From contig CAJUNM010000024.1 of assembly GCA_910587805.1 (NCBI GenBank), positions 1 through 24,834 on the forward strand: a DNA stretch of 24,834 nucleotides, in the 5' to 3' direction. Made by a program: the position numbers and the translations under genes. The notes beneath the pieces are model-generated. The model was not told where the DNA came from. It made no database searches and was given only the letters and a program-made list of their open reading frames with translations. Origin of the DNA: an uncultured Christensenellaceae bacterium. GTDB lineage: Bacteria > Bacillota > Clostridia > Christensenellales > Pumilibacteraceae. How positions within the stretch are numbered: position 1 is the stretch's first letter; every line of letters starts with the position of its first letter. Shown piece after piece: positions 9,185 to 17,255 of this stretch.

Positions 9185-9676
9185 TTACTTTACGTGACGC
9201 ATAATTCTGTCGGTCACTTCGCGGGCGAGGTCGTAAACGATCCCGAGCCGCACCGCGGAAAGCGGGGTCTTGCTCAAGTCGGTGACCGTCGCGGTTATGG
9301 ACACGTCGCCAACCTTCGGAAGCTTTTTGCCGTCGGCGCTGCCGGGAGCGATAGACCCGAAGGAAATGCGCACCTTGCCTATGTCGGAGGCTTTTCCGAC
9401 CGACGAGTCTATGGCAAGCACCTTTTTATCGGAGTGCACGCGTTTGATGTGGCGCACCGATTCCTTGAGGTTGAGCGCGGTCACGGGATGCGAAAGCGTG
9501 CCGTAAACAAACGCGTTCACATTGCGTTCGACGAGCATTTGCCCGACTATCGGACCGAGACAGTCGCCGGTCACGCGGTCGGAGCCTATGCAGAGTATGA
9601 CGGGGCGCTTGCCGAGCGTGACGAGCGCGCAGTCGAGATTCAATTCTTCTATTCGTTCGGGCAGTAATTCGTACAT
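9185..9676 (-). CDS. yyaC: YyaC-like sporulation protein (DUF1256 family, GPR-related fold)
   Basis: The protein belongs to the YyaC family found in endospore formers and related to the spore protease GPR fold; its exact substrate is not established. The hallmark is VILCIGSDRVTGDCLGPIVG, followed by VYGTLSHPVTALNLKE, VLAIDSSVG and GKVRISFGSIAPGSADGKKLPKVGDVSI, all in family order. From the ATG at 9676 it has 163 residues, slightly short for the family. The frame remains open to a TTG at 9766 (193 residues), which would run into the Shine-Dalgarno region of the divergent CvpA-like gene; neither start has a clear ribosome site, so the N-terminus is uncertain. It is convergent with addA across 153 bp. 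Its presence hints that the host belongs to a spore-forming lineage. Confidence 0.88.
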   Translation of the reverse strand: MYELLPERIEELNLDCALVTLGKRPVILCIGSDRVTGDCLGPIVGQMLVERNVNAFVYGTLSHPVTALNLKESVRHIKRVHSDKKVLAIDSSVGKASDIGKVRISFGSIAPGSADGKKLPKVGDVSITATVTDLSKTPLSAVRLGIVYDLAREVTDRIMRHVK

Positions 9677-9774
9677 AAAAGCGATTGTTGCCAAAAGCGG
9701 CGGCGGATATACGGCGCCGAGCGCGTATAAAAAAAGTTCTAACTGTCGATAAGTAAACGGAGGCAAACTTATTT

Positions 9775-11058
9775 ATGTCATGGGTCGATATTGTCATAAT
9801 AGCGCTGGCAGTGCTGTTCGGCACGATAGGAGTGTTGCGCGGAGTGCAAAAGTCCGCGTTGTCTCTCGGCGCGTTTCTCGTGGCGTTCTTGGTGGCGTTC
9901 TTTTTGGCTAACACGGTTGCCGAAGGGTTCTTGGGACTTGAGGCGGTGCGCAAATTCGTAATGGCGCCCGAAGGGTTTTCGCTGTTTACATGGCTGCGCG
10001 ACAATATCCCCGGAACTGCCGGCGCGTCCGAATCGTTCATAGACGTCAATTTCTACCGCCCCGTGGCGGCTATCATAGAGGAAGCGGCGACGGGCATGCA
10101 GCCGCAGGACGCTATGGCTCTGTATTTGTCGTTTACCGTGTTCTCGTCGATAATAGGCGTGTGCTTGTTCGTGGTGATCAGACTGCTTTTGAGCATAGTC
10201 ACGATGATCGTCAAATCGTTTATACCCAAAAAGAAATCTGCTGGCAGTCGCGCGGGCGGGTTCTTCGTGGGCGTTGCTCAAGGCGGACTTATCGCGCTTG
10301 CGCTTACCGTGGTTATGTCGGTATACGGCGGATTTACGTTCATAGACGCGTTCAATACCGTAGAAACGGAATACGAAAAATCTGTGCTCGGCAAATATTT
10401 GAACGTAGCGGCTTACGGAATAAAAGATACGTGCTTTTTGCCTAACGCCGATATGTTCGACAGAATAGTGAATAAGTCTGAGTTCCAAGTAGATCCCGAC
10501 GATCGTAACGATCCCGACGATCTTTCCGGCGACAGACTCAAAATATATTGCGGCATAGGCAACCTCAATTATTCGCAGGACGTGTACGTAGAGGACGAAA
10601 CAACCAAGCTTTTGGACAAAGAAAAGCTCGAGGGTAAAGATGCGTACTTGCGCAGCACGGCGGGCTTTGCCGATTGCGGTTTCGACGTTACGGTCAAAGC
10701 AATAATGGATTATAACAACAATGCCGTCGCGAATTTCAAAACTACTATGCAAAGCGTCGGCGACGATATGCTCGGCGTGTATATAGACGCTATATACGAC
10801 AGCTCGGAGAATATAACCGATGTGTGGAAAGGCGTGCTCGTAAAAATAGCGGCATATAATGAAAAGTACGTCGCGCTCAAAAACAATCCGCCCGCCGACG
10901 CGTCCGATATTCAAAAGGCAAACGCGGATCTGAAATCGCGGTACGACGAAATAAAAGACGACTTTGAAAAGCTGAAAACGAAGTACGCGATGCTGTCCGC
11001 ATTCGGCACGCTCGAGCTTGGCGAGTATCCCGCGCTGTATCAAGCGGAAGTGGTGTAA
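9775..11058 (+). CDS. CvpA-family membrane protein with long C-terminal extension
   Basis: A 427-residue protein. The first ~190 residues look like a CvpA (colicin V production) domain, with four predicted membrane segments at about 4-24, 31-53, 115-146 and 163-190 and the typical opening WVDIVIIALAVLFGTIGVLRG. Bulk CvpA proteins are about 160-190 residues, so residues 190-427 are an extra soluble part. It is rich in Asp/Asn, contains a duplicated DPDD segment (VDPDDRNDPDDLS) and ends in a probable coiled coil (about 375-410). The ATG is preceded by ACGGAGG at 9757-9763. It is head to head with yyaC. A clear terminator lies 67 bases after the stop. Family assignment is from topology and the N-terminal pattern; its role is unknown. 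Confidence 0.8.
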   Translation: MSWVDIVIIALAVLFGTIGVLRGVQKSALSLGAFLVAFLVAFFLANTVAEGFLGLEAVRKFVMAPEGFSLFTWLRDNIPGTAGASESFIDVNFYRPVAAIIEEAATGMQPQDAMALYLSFTVFSSIIGVCLFVVIRLLLSIVTMIVKSFIPKKKSAGSRAGGFFVGVAQGGLIALALTVVMSVYGGFTFIDAFNTVETEYEKSVLGKYLNVAAYGIKDTCFLPNADMFDRIVNKSEFQVDPDDRNDPDDLSGDRLKIYCGIGNLNYSQDVYVEDETTKLLDKEKLEGKDAYLRSTAGFADCGFDVTVKAIMDYNNNAVANFKTTMQSVGDDMLGVYIDAIYDSSENITDVWKGVLVKIAAYNEKYVALKNNPPADASDIQKANADLKSRYDEIKDDFEKLKTKYAMLSAFGTLELGEYPALYQAEVV

Positions 11059-11124
11059 ATAATTTAAGAATTAAGAATTCGGAATTAAAAATTTTTCGGT
11101 TTAATCGAGATACTGTTCTTTATG

Positions 11125-11157
11125 GAGTAAGCGTTGGAAATAGCGCTTACTCTTTTT
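11125..11157 (+). terminator. Rho-independent terminator after the CvpA-like gene
   Basis: A 9 bp stem GAGTAAGCG (11125-11133) pairs with CGCTTACTC (11144-11152), with a 10-base loop closed by a T-G pair, followed directly by TTTTT. It lies 67 bases after the CvpA-like stop. The 184 bases from 11158 to the next gene at 11342 are AT-rich towards the end and hold no ORF or clear promoter that I can support. Confidence 0.88.
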
Positions 11158-11341
11158 AATAAAGTTGAGATTCTTCGCTTGCGCGCTCGGGAGAGGTTGA
11201 GTAGCGTCTGTTGTGTTTGGACGTAGAACTTTCTCTTTTGCGTTTCGCAATAATATTCATGCGAGCACATAAATAATACAAAAGCCGACATATATTATAT
11301 GGTATTTTGATATTGTAATTTATTGCAGAGGTGCGTCGGTT

Positions 11342-12685
11342 ATGCGGTACGAAAAAAAGATGTTGATATTATCGGGCAAGGGCAAGGGCGTTGTCATGAT
11401 AGAGCGCAGCGGCGCGGGAGTGAGATTTAATTTGCGCACGTTCGGGCTTGCGCCGATGCCGCAGTTAAAAGCGGGTATCGTCACTCCGCGCACCGTTATA
11501 ATACGCGATCTTCCGCCGATCGCAGATCCGTCGGCTATGTTCGTCACGGACGATCTCGATCTCGACAAACTGCACTTTGCCGTGTTCGACGACGAGATAA
11601 TTCTTTACGGCGCGACGGGTGAGCGCATGTGGGAGTCTAATCTCACCGATATTCTTTTGCGCCGCGACCGAATGACCTCGCCTACGCCGACGCCGCAAAA
11701 ACTCCCGCCGAGCGACGGCAAGGAATACACGCGTTTGCCCCCGCCCGAACCCGCCGTACGTGCCGCGTACCTCGATGAGACGATGCCGCGCGATGATTTT
11801 TACACGCCGTTCGACTATTTGGCCCGACTGTCCGAAGTCGACGCGTTTTTGGATGCACCGCGCGTGCTTAACGGCGAGCGTGTAACGGGTTCGATACTCG
11901 ACGGGCTTGCGCCTACGGTAACGCCGTCGGCGTCGGCAAACACGGATAACGCCGATAACGTCGTTGCAACGGACGGCGCGGTCGCAACCGACGAAGCAAC
12001 GGATGAAACGAACGATGTAGCGGAAATATCGGAGTTCTCCGAAGTCTCTGCCGCCGAAACGGATGCCGCCGCGCAAGTCGCGAGCGTGCCCGACGCAGAG
12101 ATTTCGGACGTGACGCAGCCCGAAAATACCGAGGGAATAAAGAGCGCAAACGAAAATATCGAAAATGCCGAGCCTGCCGCTCAAGCGAACGCCGAGAACG
12201 GCGCGGAGACGGGTGCGGAGCGCGAGGCAGCCGCGACGGCGGAGCCGGAAGTGTCGCGCGCAATGCCTTGGGAAATGGAGTCGAAATTTTTATCGATGCG
12301 CGGCGGGCGCAAGGTGGTAAAGCGCACCGCGCGCGTAGAGCCTGTGCGCCGGACCGCACAGATCAAGAAACTGCGCGACTTGATGTTTTTCGAGCGGTCG
12401 CGCGCGGATATAGACAAACTGTTCGCATCCGCGCCCAAGGATGAAAATCTCGGTAAACTCTTGCCCGACGTGAATTGGGTAAGCGTGGAGCTTGCGGGCG
12501 GCACGGTGACGGTCGGGCGCGGCGGCGACTCGTTTCTATGTTATGCGGTAGGCGGCACTTATGCGATCAATCCGTTCGGCGAAGAGGCGCAATGGCTGCC
12601 TGCGCAAGCCGATTCTCCGACCGGTCGGGGCTATTGGCTCATATTCCAAAGCCTTGCCACGGGCGATATAATACGTACCGAGTAA
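11342..12685 (+). CDS. Unrecognised two-domain protein with acidic linker
   Basis: I do not recognise this 447-residue protein. Three regions are visible. Residues 1 to about 115 form a compact, mostly beta domain beginning MRYEKKMLILSGKGKGVVMI and ending near ERMWESNLTDILLRRDR. Residues about 120-315 are low-complexity, rich in Pro first and then Ala, Glu, Asp, Thr and Val, clearly acidic and probably disordered. Residues about 330-447 contain a basic stretch (RKVVKRTARVEPVRR) and a second beta-rich domain ending in ARG-poor aromatic strands (YWLIFQSLATGDII). There is no signal peptide or membrane segment, so it is likely cytoplasmic, perhaps a scaffold joining two partners (inference). GAGGTG at 11328-11333 sits 8 bases before the ATG. 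It follows a terminator and is followed by a promoter, so it is probably a single-gene unit. Confidence 0.85.
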   Translation: MRYEKKMLILSGKGKGVVMIERSGAGVRFNLRTFGLAPMPQLKAGIVTPRTVIIRDLPPIADPSAMFVTDDLDLDKLHFAVFDDEIILYGATGERMWESNLTDILLRRDRMTSPTPTPQKLPPSDGKEYTRLPPPEPAVRAAYLDETMPRDDFYTPFDYLARLSEVDAFLDAPRVLNGERVTGSILDGLAPTVTPSASANTDNADNVVATDGAVATDEATDETNDVAEISEFSEVSAAETDAAAQVASVPDAEISDVTQPENTEGIKSANENIENAEPAAQANAENGAETGAEREAAATAEPEVSRAMPWEMESKFLSMRGGRKVVKRTARVEPVRRTAQIKKLRDLMFFERSRADIDKLFASAPKDENLGKLLPDVNWVSVELAGGTVTVGRGGDSFLCYAVGGTYAINPFGEEAQWLPAQADSPTGRGYWLIFQSLATGDIIRTE

Positions 12686-12736
12686 AAACAGTCGATAAAT
12701 ACAAAAACGAACAAAAAAGTACGGTTTTTCGTCGAA

Positions 12737-12769
12737 AAGGCACAATAAAAACAAAAAATGCCTTATTTT
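12737..12769 (+). terminator. Possible weak terminator before the GH2-like gene
   Basis: AAGGCA (12737-12742) can pair with TGCCTT (12759-12764) around a 16-base A-rich loop, followed by ATTTT. The stem is only 6 bp, so this is tentative. It lies 52 bases after the stop of the 447-residue gene and just before the next promoter. Confidence 0.35.
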
Positions 12770-12771
12770 AC

Positions 12772-12800
12772 TTGCTATTTTGTCGGCGTATTGTTATAAT
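12772..12800 (+). promoter_or_regulatory. Leaderless sigma-A type promoter for the GH2-like gene
   Basis: -35 TTGCTA (12772-12777), 17 bp spacer, perfect -10 TATAAT (12795-12800). The ATG at 12807 follows the -10 by exactly 6 bases, the same layout as addB, so +1 should be the A of the ATG. No ribosome-binding site is present. Confidence 0.8.
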
Positions 12801-12806
12801 GACAAT

Positions 12807-15080
12807 ATGAAAAGTTTTGACTTGAACGCCGAATGGAGAATAGTAAAGGATGGGGTCGAGAGTACCGTCGATCTGCCTTATGATGCGTTGAACGGATCGA
12901 TACGCGATTATTCCTGTTCGTTCGGCGGGCTTAACGGGTATATCCCGTCCGCGAGCGCGTCGCTCGTTAAAAAGTTGCCTGCGGTCAAAGGACGTAAGAT
13001 ATTTCTTATAATTAACGGAACGTGCGGATTAGGCGACGTATTTATAAACGACGAGCGCGTGGGCACGCTCAATTCTTACGCGCCGTGCGCGTTCGACGTG
13101 AGCGATTATTTCGATTGTACTACCAATATTTTGCGCATAGAATTATACTCGTCGCCCGCGCTTGCGGATAAGTACGAGGGATTGGGTATTGCCGGCGGAG
13201 TGCGGCTGATCCAAGAAGACGACGTGGACATTCAGGCGGATACTCTGTTCGTTCGCACGGAAACGTCTGGCGACAAGGTATATGCCGAAGCGTCGGTCAA
13301 TATAGTAAACGATACCGACGAGCCTATGAAGCTCGTTTTGGATTGCGCGGTCACGAACGCGCGGGACAAGCGTTGCGGCAAAAAACAGCGCAAGCTCTAT
13401 GTTCGCGCACATACCGAAAAAACGTATACGGCTCGCGTGCGCATAGCGCGCGCATACGAGTGGACTCCTTCCGACCCGTATATGTACAATATGACGGCGC
13501 GCATCATTTTCCCCGACGGCAGCGACAAGAGCGTAAAAACACGGTTCGGAATAATAACGCGTTCGATCAATCAAACGCGCGGTTTGTATATCAACCGCAA
13601 ACAGACCAAACTATTCGGCGCGTACCTTTCCAATGCGGACGCCGCGCTCGGTTGCGCGTCGTTGTATTGCAACGAAAAGCGCAGGCTTTCGGCGCTCAAA
13701 GCTTTGGGTTATAACGCGGTGCATTTTGTCAAGTGTCCTACGGAAGCCGCGCTTTCCGCATGCGACGACGTTGGTATGTACGCGTTCGTCGATATATTCT
13801 CGCATCTCAAGTCGGGCAAAACGCCCATCGACGGGCACATATTTTTCGACGGCAGCGATATGCCGTATGCCGACGCGGTAGTCGCAACGAGCATTATCGC
13901 GTTGCGCAATCACCCGAGCGTGACTATCTACGGTATAGCGGACGACGTTCCCGAGTGTTACGACCGCAACGGCGGACACCGAGACATCAAGTATTTTGCG
14001 GAGTATATAAAAAATCTCGACGATTCGCGCCCCGTTACCGTATCGGCGCGCGAGTTCGTTCCCACGCGGCGCGAACTCGAGCATGCGGGCGTACGGAGAG
14101 CTGTGGACAGCGACAGCGCGGCTATCAATGCGGGACGAGAGCACGATCTGTTCGATACTCTCACTTCGGGCGCGTTCGACAGCGTCGACGTGTGCGGATT
14201 CAATTATCTGTACCCGCTGTACAGCACGGATAGGCTCAAGCACGAAAGATTTATTCTCGGCAGCCGCACGTCGGCGGAACGCGCGTTCGAGAGCATAGAC
14301 GAAACCGAAAAGTACCCGCACGTTATAGGCGATTTTTGCGATTGCGGCATGGATTACCCGGGCGGCGGAAAGCTTAACGAGATTTACTGTACCAAAGGCG
14401 ATCTCGACGCCATAGGCGACGAAAAGCCGCAAGGCGTGTACAAGCGTATAATCATGGGCGAGCGCGGCGTTGCGTATATAACGGTGCTCGATCCCGAAAC
14501 GGACGAGCCGACGCCCATGTGGAACTGGCCGCGGCATCTCGGTCAACGCGTGACGGTGTGCGTTTATACTTCTGGCGACGTCGCCGCACTGTACTTGGAC
14601 GGACGGCTTTTGGGCAGAAAACTCGCAGGCAAAGTAAATAAGCACGTCGCCACGTTCAATGTGGATTATTACCCCGGCAAGCTCGAAGCCGTTTGCTACT
14701 TCAAGGGCGTCGAGTGCGCGAGAACGTCGCTTGCGAGCGCAAGCTCGCCGCGCGCGATACGGCTTACGTCGCCGTGCAAAAGCCTCGACGCAACGCGAGG
14801 CGACGTAGGTTTCGTACACGTGGAAGTGTGCGATAAAGACGGCAATCTCGTTCCGTACGCAATGCGTCAGCTCGGCATAACGGTCACGGGCGGAACGCTC
14901 GTTAGCTTTATCAACGCCGATCCGATGCTGCGTAAAAATTCGTTCGACACATGCCCCGCATACGGCGGCAGAGCGCTCGCCGCGATCAAGCCGGACGGTG
15001 AAGGCAAAACGCTTGTCAAGGTAACCGGCGACGGACTGTTGGCGGCAAAGATAACGTTCAAGATCAAAACTGACAAGTGA
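12807..15080 (+). CDS. GH2-fold protein (beta-galactosidase/glucuronidase-like), catalytic residues apparently lost
   Basis: A 757-residue protein with glycoside hydrolase family 2 architecture. An N-terminal sugar-binding jelly roll (NAEWRIVKDG, VDLPYDAL, then VFINDERVG) is followed by an Ig-like domain (about 145-250), the TIM barrel (from about 255; LKALGYNAVHFVKCP, RNHPSVTIYGIADD), and C-terminal Ig-like domains starting near VCVYTSGDVAALYLDGRLLG. In active members the acid/base Glu lies in a W-S-I-G-N-E motif; here the matching place is YGIADD (Asp379-Asp380). The nucleophile Glu lies in G-S-E before the G-x-F-x-W-x-G-x-DY block; here it is GSRT (Arg487) before GDFCDCGMDY. Both glutamates therefore seem replaced. 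There is no signal peptide, so it acts in the cytoplasm. The frame extends to 12780, but the promoter overlaps that part and ATG 12807 fits it. It may be a sugar-binding or regulatory relative rather than an enzyme (inference). Confidence 0.87.
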   Translation: MKSFDLNAEWRIVKDGVESTVDLPYDALNGSIRDYSCSFGGLNGYIPSASASLVKKLPAVKGRKIFLIINGTCGLGDVFINDERVGTLNSYAPCAFDVSDYFDCTTNILRIELYSSPALADKYEGLGIAGGVRLIQEDDVDIQADTLFVRTETSGDKVYAEASVNIVNDTDEPMKLVLDCAVTNARDKRCGKKQRKLYVRAHTEKTYTARVRIARAYEWTPSDPYMYNMTARIIFPDGSDKSVKTRFGIITRSINQTRGLYINRKQTKLFGAYLSNADAALGCASLYCNEKRRLSALKALGYNAVHFVKCPTEAALSACDDVGMYAFVDIFSHLKSGKTPIDGHIFFDGSDMPYADAVVATSIIALRNHPSVTIYGIADDVPECYDRNGGHRDIKYFAEYIKNLDDSRPVTVSAREFVPTRRELEHAGVRRAVDSDSAAINAGREHDLFDTLTSGAFDSVDVCGFNYLYPLYSTDRLKHERFILGSRTSAERAFESIDETEKYPHVIGDFCDCGMDYPGGGKLNEIYCTKGDLDAIGDEKPQGVYKRIIMGERGVAYITVLDPETDEPTPMWNWPRHLGQRVTVCVYTSGDVAALYLDGRLLGRKLAGKVNKHVATFNVDYYPGKLEAVCYFKGVECARTSLASASSPRAIRLTSPCKSLDATRGDVGFVHVEVCDKDGNLVPYAMRQLGITVTGGTLVSFINADPMLRKNSFDTCPAYGGRALAAIKPDGEGKTLVKVTGDGLLAAKITFKIKTDK

Positions 15081-15084
15081 CGCG

Positions 15085-15113
15085 TTGCGCGGTTACGTAC
15101 ACCAACTTATTAA
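15085..15113 (+). promoter_or_regulatory. Possible promoter for the beta-propeller lipoprotein gene
   Basis: TTGCGC (15085-15090) and TATTAA (15108-15113) are 17 bp apart, 64 bases before the ATG at 15177. Both boxes deviate from consensus, and other AT-rich hexamers (TATATA at 15118) could serve. No convincing terminator separates the GH2-like gene from this point, so read-through is also possible. Confidence 0.33.
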
Positions 15114-15176
15114 ATCGTATATAAGCGGCAATAATTATCGCAAGAGAGCGGTAAAACGCCGAGGAGACATTCGTAA

Positions 15177-16790
15177 ATGAAAAAGAAAAACATAGCTACG
15201 GCTTTGGCACTCGCTACGGTTTTGGCGGCAACGCCGTTCGCCGTTGGGTGCTCGGGCGACCACTATAGCAAACTGAGCTTCGATGCGCAAGATACGACTT
15301 ATGCCGTTACGAGTCAGGGAGGCAGCGCCGTTTCGTACGGTAATTACGTATATTTTATCAACGGCACTCGCGGCTACGAGGATTCCGACGGAAAGAACAA
15401 CGTTTGGGATAAGGCGATCAAAGGCGGGCTTTACCGCGCCGAGCTTTTGGGCGAAAAGGTCACGGGCGGGGCGCACAGCGATTTTGTTCCCGCGACGGAG
15501 CAGGGCGAAGCGCTCGGCTTTGTGTATACCGACGGTTACGATCCGCTCGACGAGGAGATCAAAGTAGTCACTACCGATAAAATATCCGCGAAAACCGTGG
15601 GTACTACCGGATATGCCGACGGCGGAATATTTATCTACGATAACTATGTGTTCTATGCGTCGCCCAATAACCAAAAGGACAGAAAAGGCAACGTTCAGAC
15701 CACGCTTACCGACTTTTTTATGATGCCGCTCAACGGCGGTTCGCCTAAAAAGATATATACCACGGCGTCTGGCGTAGATACGAGTTCGAGCGCGTATGCG
15801 TTTTACAAGTACGGCAAAAAGGTGTATCTCGTGGTCAATGAAGGCGGCACTATCGTTTCGATCGGCATAAGCGAAAAGGGCAAGATCGACGATACGGTCA
15901 AGTTCGAGGTCAATGCGACGGGCGTGTATTTCCCCGTGCGCGACACGTATTACAACGGAATCGAAACCGATACGCTCGAGGACTTTATATACTTCGTGCG
16001 CAGTGCGACCGACGACGACGAAACCAACACGGGCAGCGTGATAGAAATGATGCGCCCCGACGGATCGGAAAACATCAAGATCGGTATGCGCGGCAGAACG
16101 GAAACTTTTGAAGCCGTGCGCGACGGAGTTTTGTTCTACCGTACAACCGACAATGCGAAAAATACGAAAATAGCGTATACGTCACTGCACGATATCTTGA
16201 TGAGCGGCGACGAGAACGGAGATTTTTCGCCTACGTATAAAGCCGCGCAGACCGCAAAGGACGAGTATGCGCGCAATCTCCAGTTCGACGGCGAGTTCGG
16301 CACGACGATCTCGAGCGACATAACCGCGACTTATGCGTTCAGACCCGATTCGCAATCCAACGAAGTTATGTTCTTGGGCGTTACAAGCTCGGCAATCAAT
16401 CTGTATAAGCAGGACGGCTCGTTCACGAAAATATTCGGAAAGACGGGTACGGTCAAGTTCGTAAAAGACGGTTATGCTTATATCAAAGATTCGAGCGATT
16501 TCGTGCGCGTGCCTCTGTTTGAAAACATGGAAGGTTTCGCTGATAAAGAAGTGCAAACGCTCATTTCGGGCGCGGGCGCGGCTACTCTCGAGTGCGATCT
16601 TGCCGCCGGCTACTTTATGTATTACGATACATTGGATCAGTGGGCGGATAACTACACGTACTTCTGCAAGGTGGACGGAGCGCAGAATATCGAAGACGGC
16701 GTTGTCAAGTTTGAAAGCGTTTTCGTAGGCGACCGTTCGGCGGACTATCCCACCGAGGAACAGATAAAGGAAGCCAAGGGCGAGGAATAA
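15177..16790 (+). CDS. Lipoprotein with beta-propeller-like repeats (DUF5050-like)
   Basis: A 537-residue protein. The signal peptide is MKKKNIATALALATVLAATP with lipobox AVGC and Cys25, so it should be a surface lipoprotein. The mature part shows repeated strands of the type YGNYVYFING, GGIFIYDNYVFYASPN, FFMMPLNGGSPKKIYT and AYIKDSSDFVRVPLF, the 'display a value, then name a source' pattern of DUF5050-like propeller proteins of Clostridia. No catalytic motif is seen. GAGGAG at 15161-15166 lies about 10 bases before the ATG, so unlike the preceding gene it has an ordinary ribosome-binding site. A strong terminator follows 66 bases after the stop. The substrate or partner is unknown; the upstream GH2-like gene might be related in function, but nothing in the sequence proves it. 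Confidence 0.85.
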   Translation: MKKKNIATALALATVLAATPFAVGCSGDHYSKLSFDAQDTTYAVTSQGGSAVSYGNYVYFINGTRGYEDSDGKNNVWDKAIKGGLYRAELLGEKVTGGAHSDFVPATEQGEALGFVYTDGYDPLDEEIKVVTTDKISAKTVGTTGYADGGIFIYDNYVFYASPNNQKDRKGNVQTTLTDFFMMPLNGGSPKKIYTTASGVDTSSSAYAFYKYGKKVYLVVNEGGTIVSIGISEKGKIDDTVKFEVNATGVYFPVRDTYYNGIETDTLEDFIYFVRSATDDDETNTGSVIEMMRPDGSENIKIGMRGRTETFEAVRDGVLFYRTTDNAKNTKIAYTSLHDILMSGDENGDFSPTYKAAQTAKDEYARNLQFDGEFGTTISSDITATYAFRPDSQSNEVMFLGVTSSAINLYKQDGSFTKIFGKTGTVKFVKDGYAYIKDSSDFVRVPLFENMEGFADKEVQTLISGAGAATLECDLAAGYFMYYDTLDQWADNYTYFCKVDGAQNIEDGVVKFESVFVGDRSADYPTEEQIKEAKGEE

Positions 16791-16856
16791 ACGTATTGCT
16801 CGCGTCGCTTCTTCGTTGTTTCCGAAGGCGAGAAATAAGATTAAAAATTCAACCGT

Positions 16857-16890
16857 AAAACGTGCAAGCCGAATTATACTTGCACGTTTT
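16857..16890. terminator. Bidirectional terminator between convergent transcription units
   Basis: A 12 bp perfect stem, AAAACGTGCAAG (16857-16868) with CTTGCACGTTTT (16879-16890), encloses a 10-base loop. T-runs occur on both strands. It separates the plus-strand lipoprotein gene from the minus-strand operon whose last stop is at 16918, so it probably ends both. Confidence 0.88.
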
Positions 16891-16917
16891 ATTTAAGCGC
16901 TTTTTATATTTCGGCTG

Positions 16918-17181
16918 TCACTTTGTTTTGCTCGGTTCGTTCCGCTTTTTTCTTTTAGGTTTTTTCGGCGCGACCGTAGTCAAAACGAGCCATGCCGTAA
17001 TCCCGAGCGTAATAAGCGCCGATAACGGTTCGGGTATCACGTGGCGAGTAAGCGGCACGTACGTGATAGCAAGCGAATATATATCGTTCAGATCGATCGT
17101 GTTTATCAATAGAAACATTGCGTGCGAAATGAAGGTCGCAATTAAATAAATAACTCCGGTCAAAAACAAACCTTGAAGCAA
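16918..17181 (-). CDS. Small membrane protein, function unknown, start uncertain
   Basis: A short open frame on the minus strand with two clear hydrophobic segments, roughly LFLTGVIYLIATFISHAMFL and ALITLGITAWLVLTTV, and a very basic tail (PKKPKRKKRNEPSKTK) that should stay in the cytoplasm. The frame is open back to an ATG at 17349, but that part overlaps the end of the EFR1 gene (stop 17256) and looks like shadow sequence. In-frame starts after the EFR1 stop are TTG codons at 17181 and 17163, the latter 6 bases after AAGG; I used 17181 as the longer form (87 residues). It ends just before a bidirectional terminator and so seems to be the last gene of the epimerase-EFR1 operon. No family is recognised. 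Confidence 0.55.
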   Translation of the reverse strand: MLQGLFLTGVIYLIATFISHAMFLLINTIDLNDIYSLAITYVPLTRHVIPEPLSALITLGITAWLVLTTVAPKKPKRKKRNEPSKTK

Positions 17182-17255
17182 AATTTTATACGGAAAAGTT
17201 CGTAACGATGGAAGCGTTACAACGGAAGCGACAGAGGAAACGCGAAAACTTGTTT

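Noticed and set aside
9778..11043. 421-residue open frame antisense to the CvpA-like gene
   Set aside because: It is the shadow of a gene with a ribosome site, membrane segments and terminator; the product is His/Arg/Tyr-rich with no recognisable fold.
11085..11291. 68-residue open frame on the minus strand over the CvpA-gene terminator
   Set aside because: It crosses the terminator stem, has no ribosome site and has unusual composition; it is probably chance in AT-rich DNA.
13611..14819. 402-residue open frame antisense to the GH2-like gene
   Set aside because: It has no ribosome site, and the sense frame shows GH2 motifs throughout.
16862..17149. 95-residue plus-strand frame with hydrophobic stretches
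   Set aside because: It begins inside a terminator stem and is antisense to a membrane protein frame, which explains its hydrophobic look.
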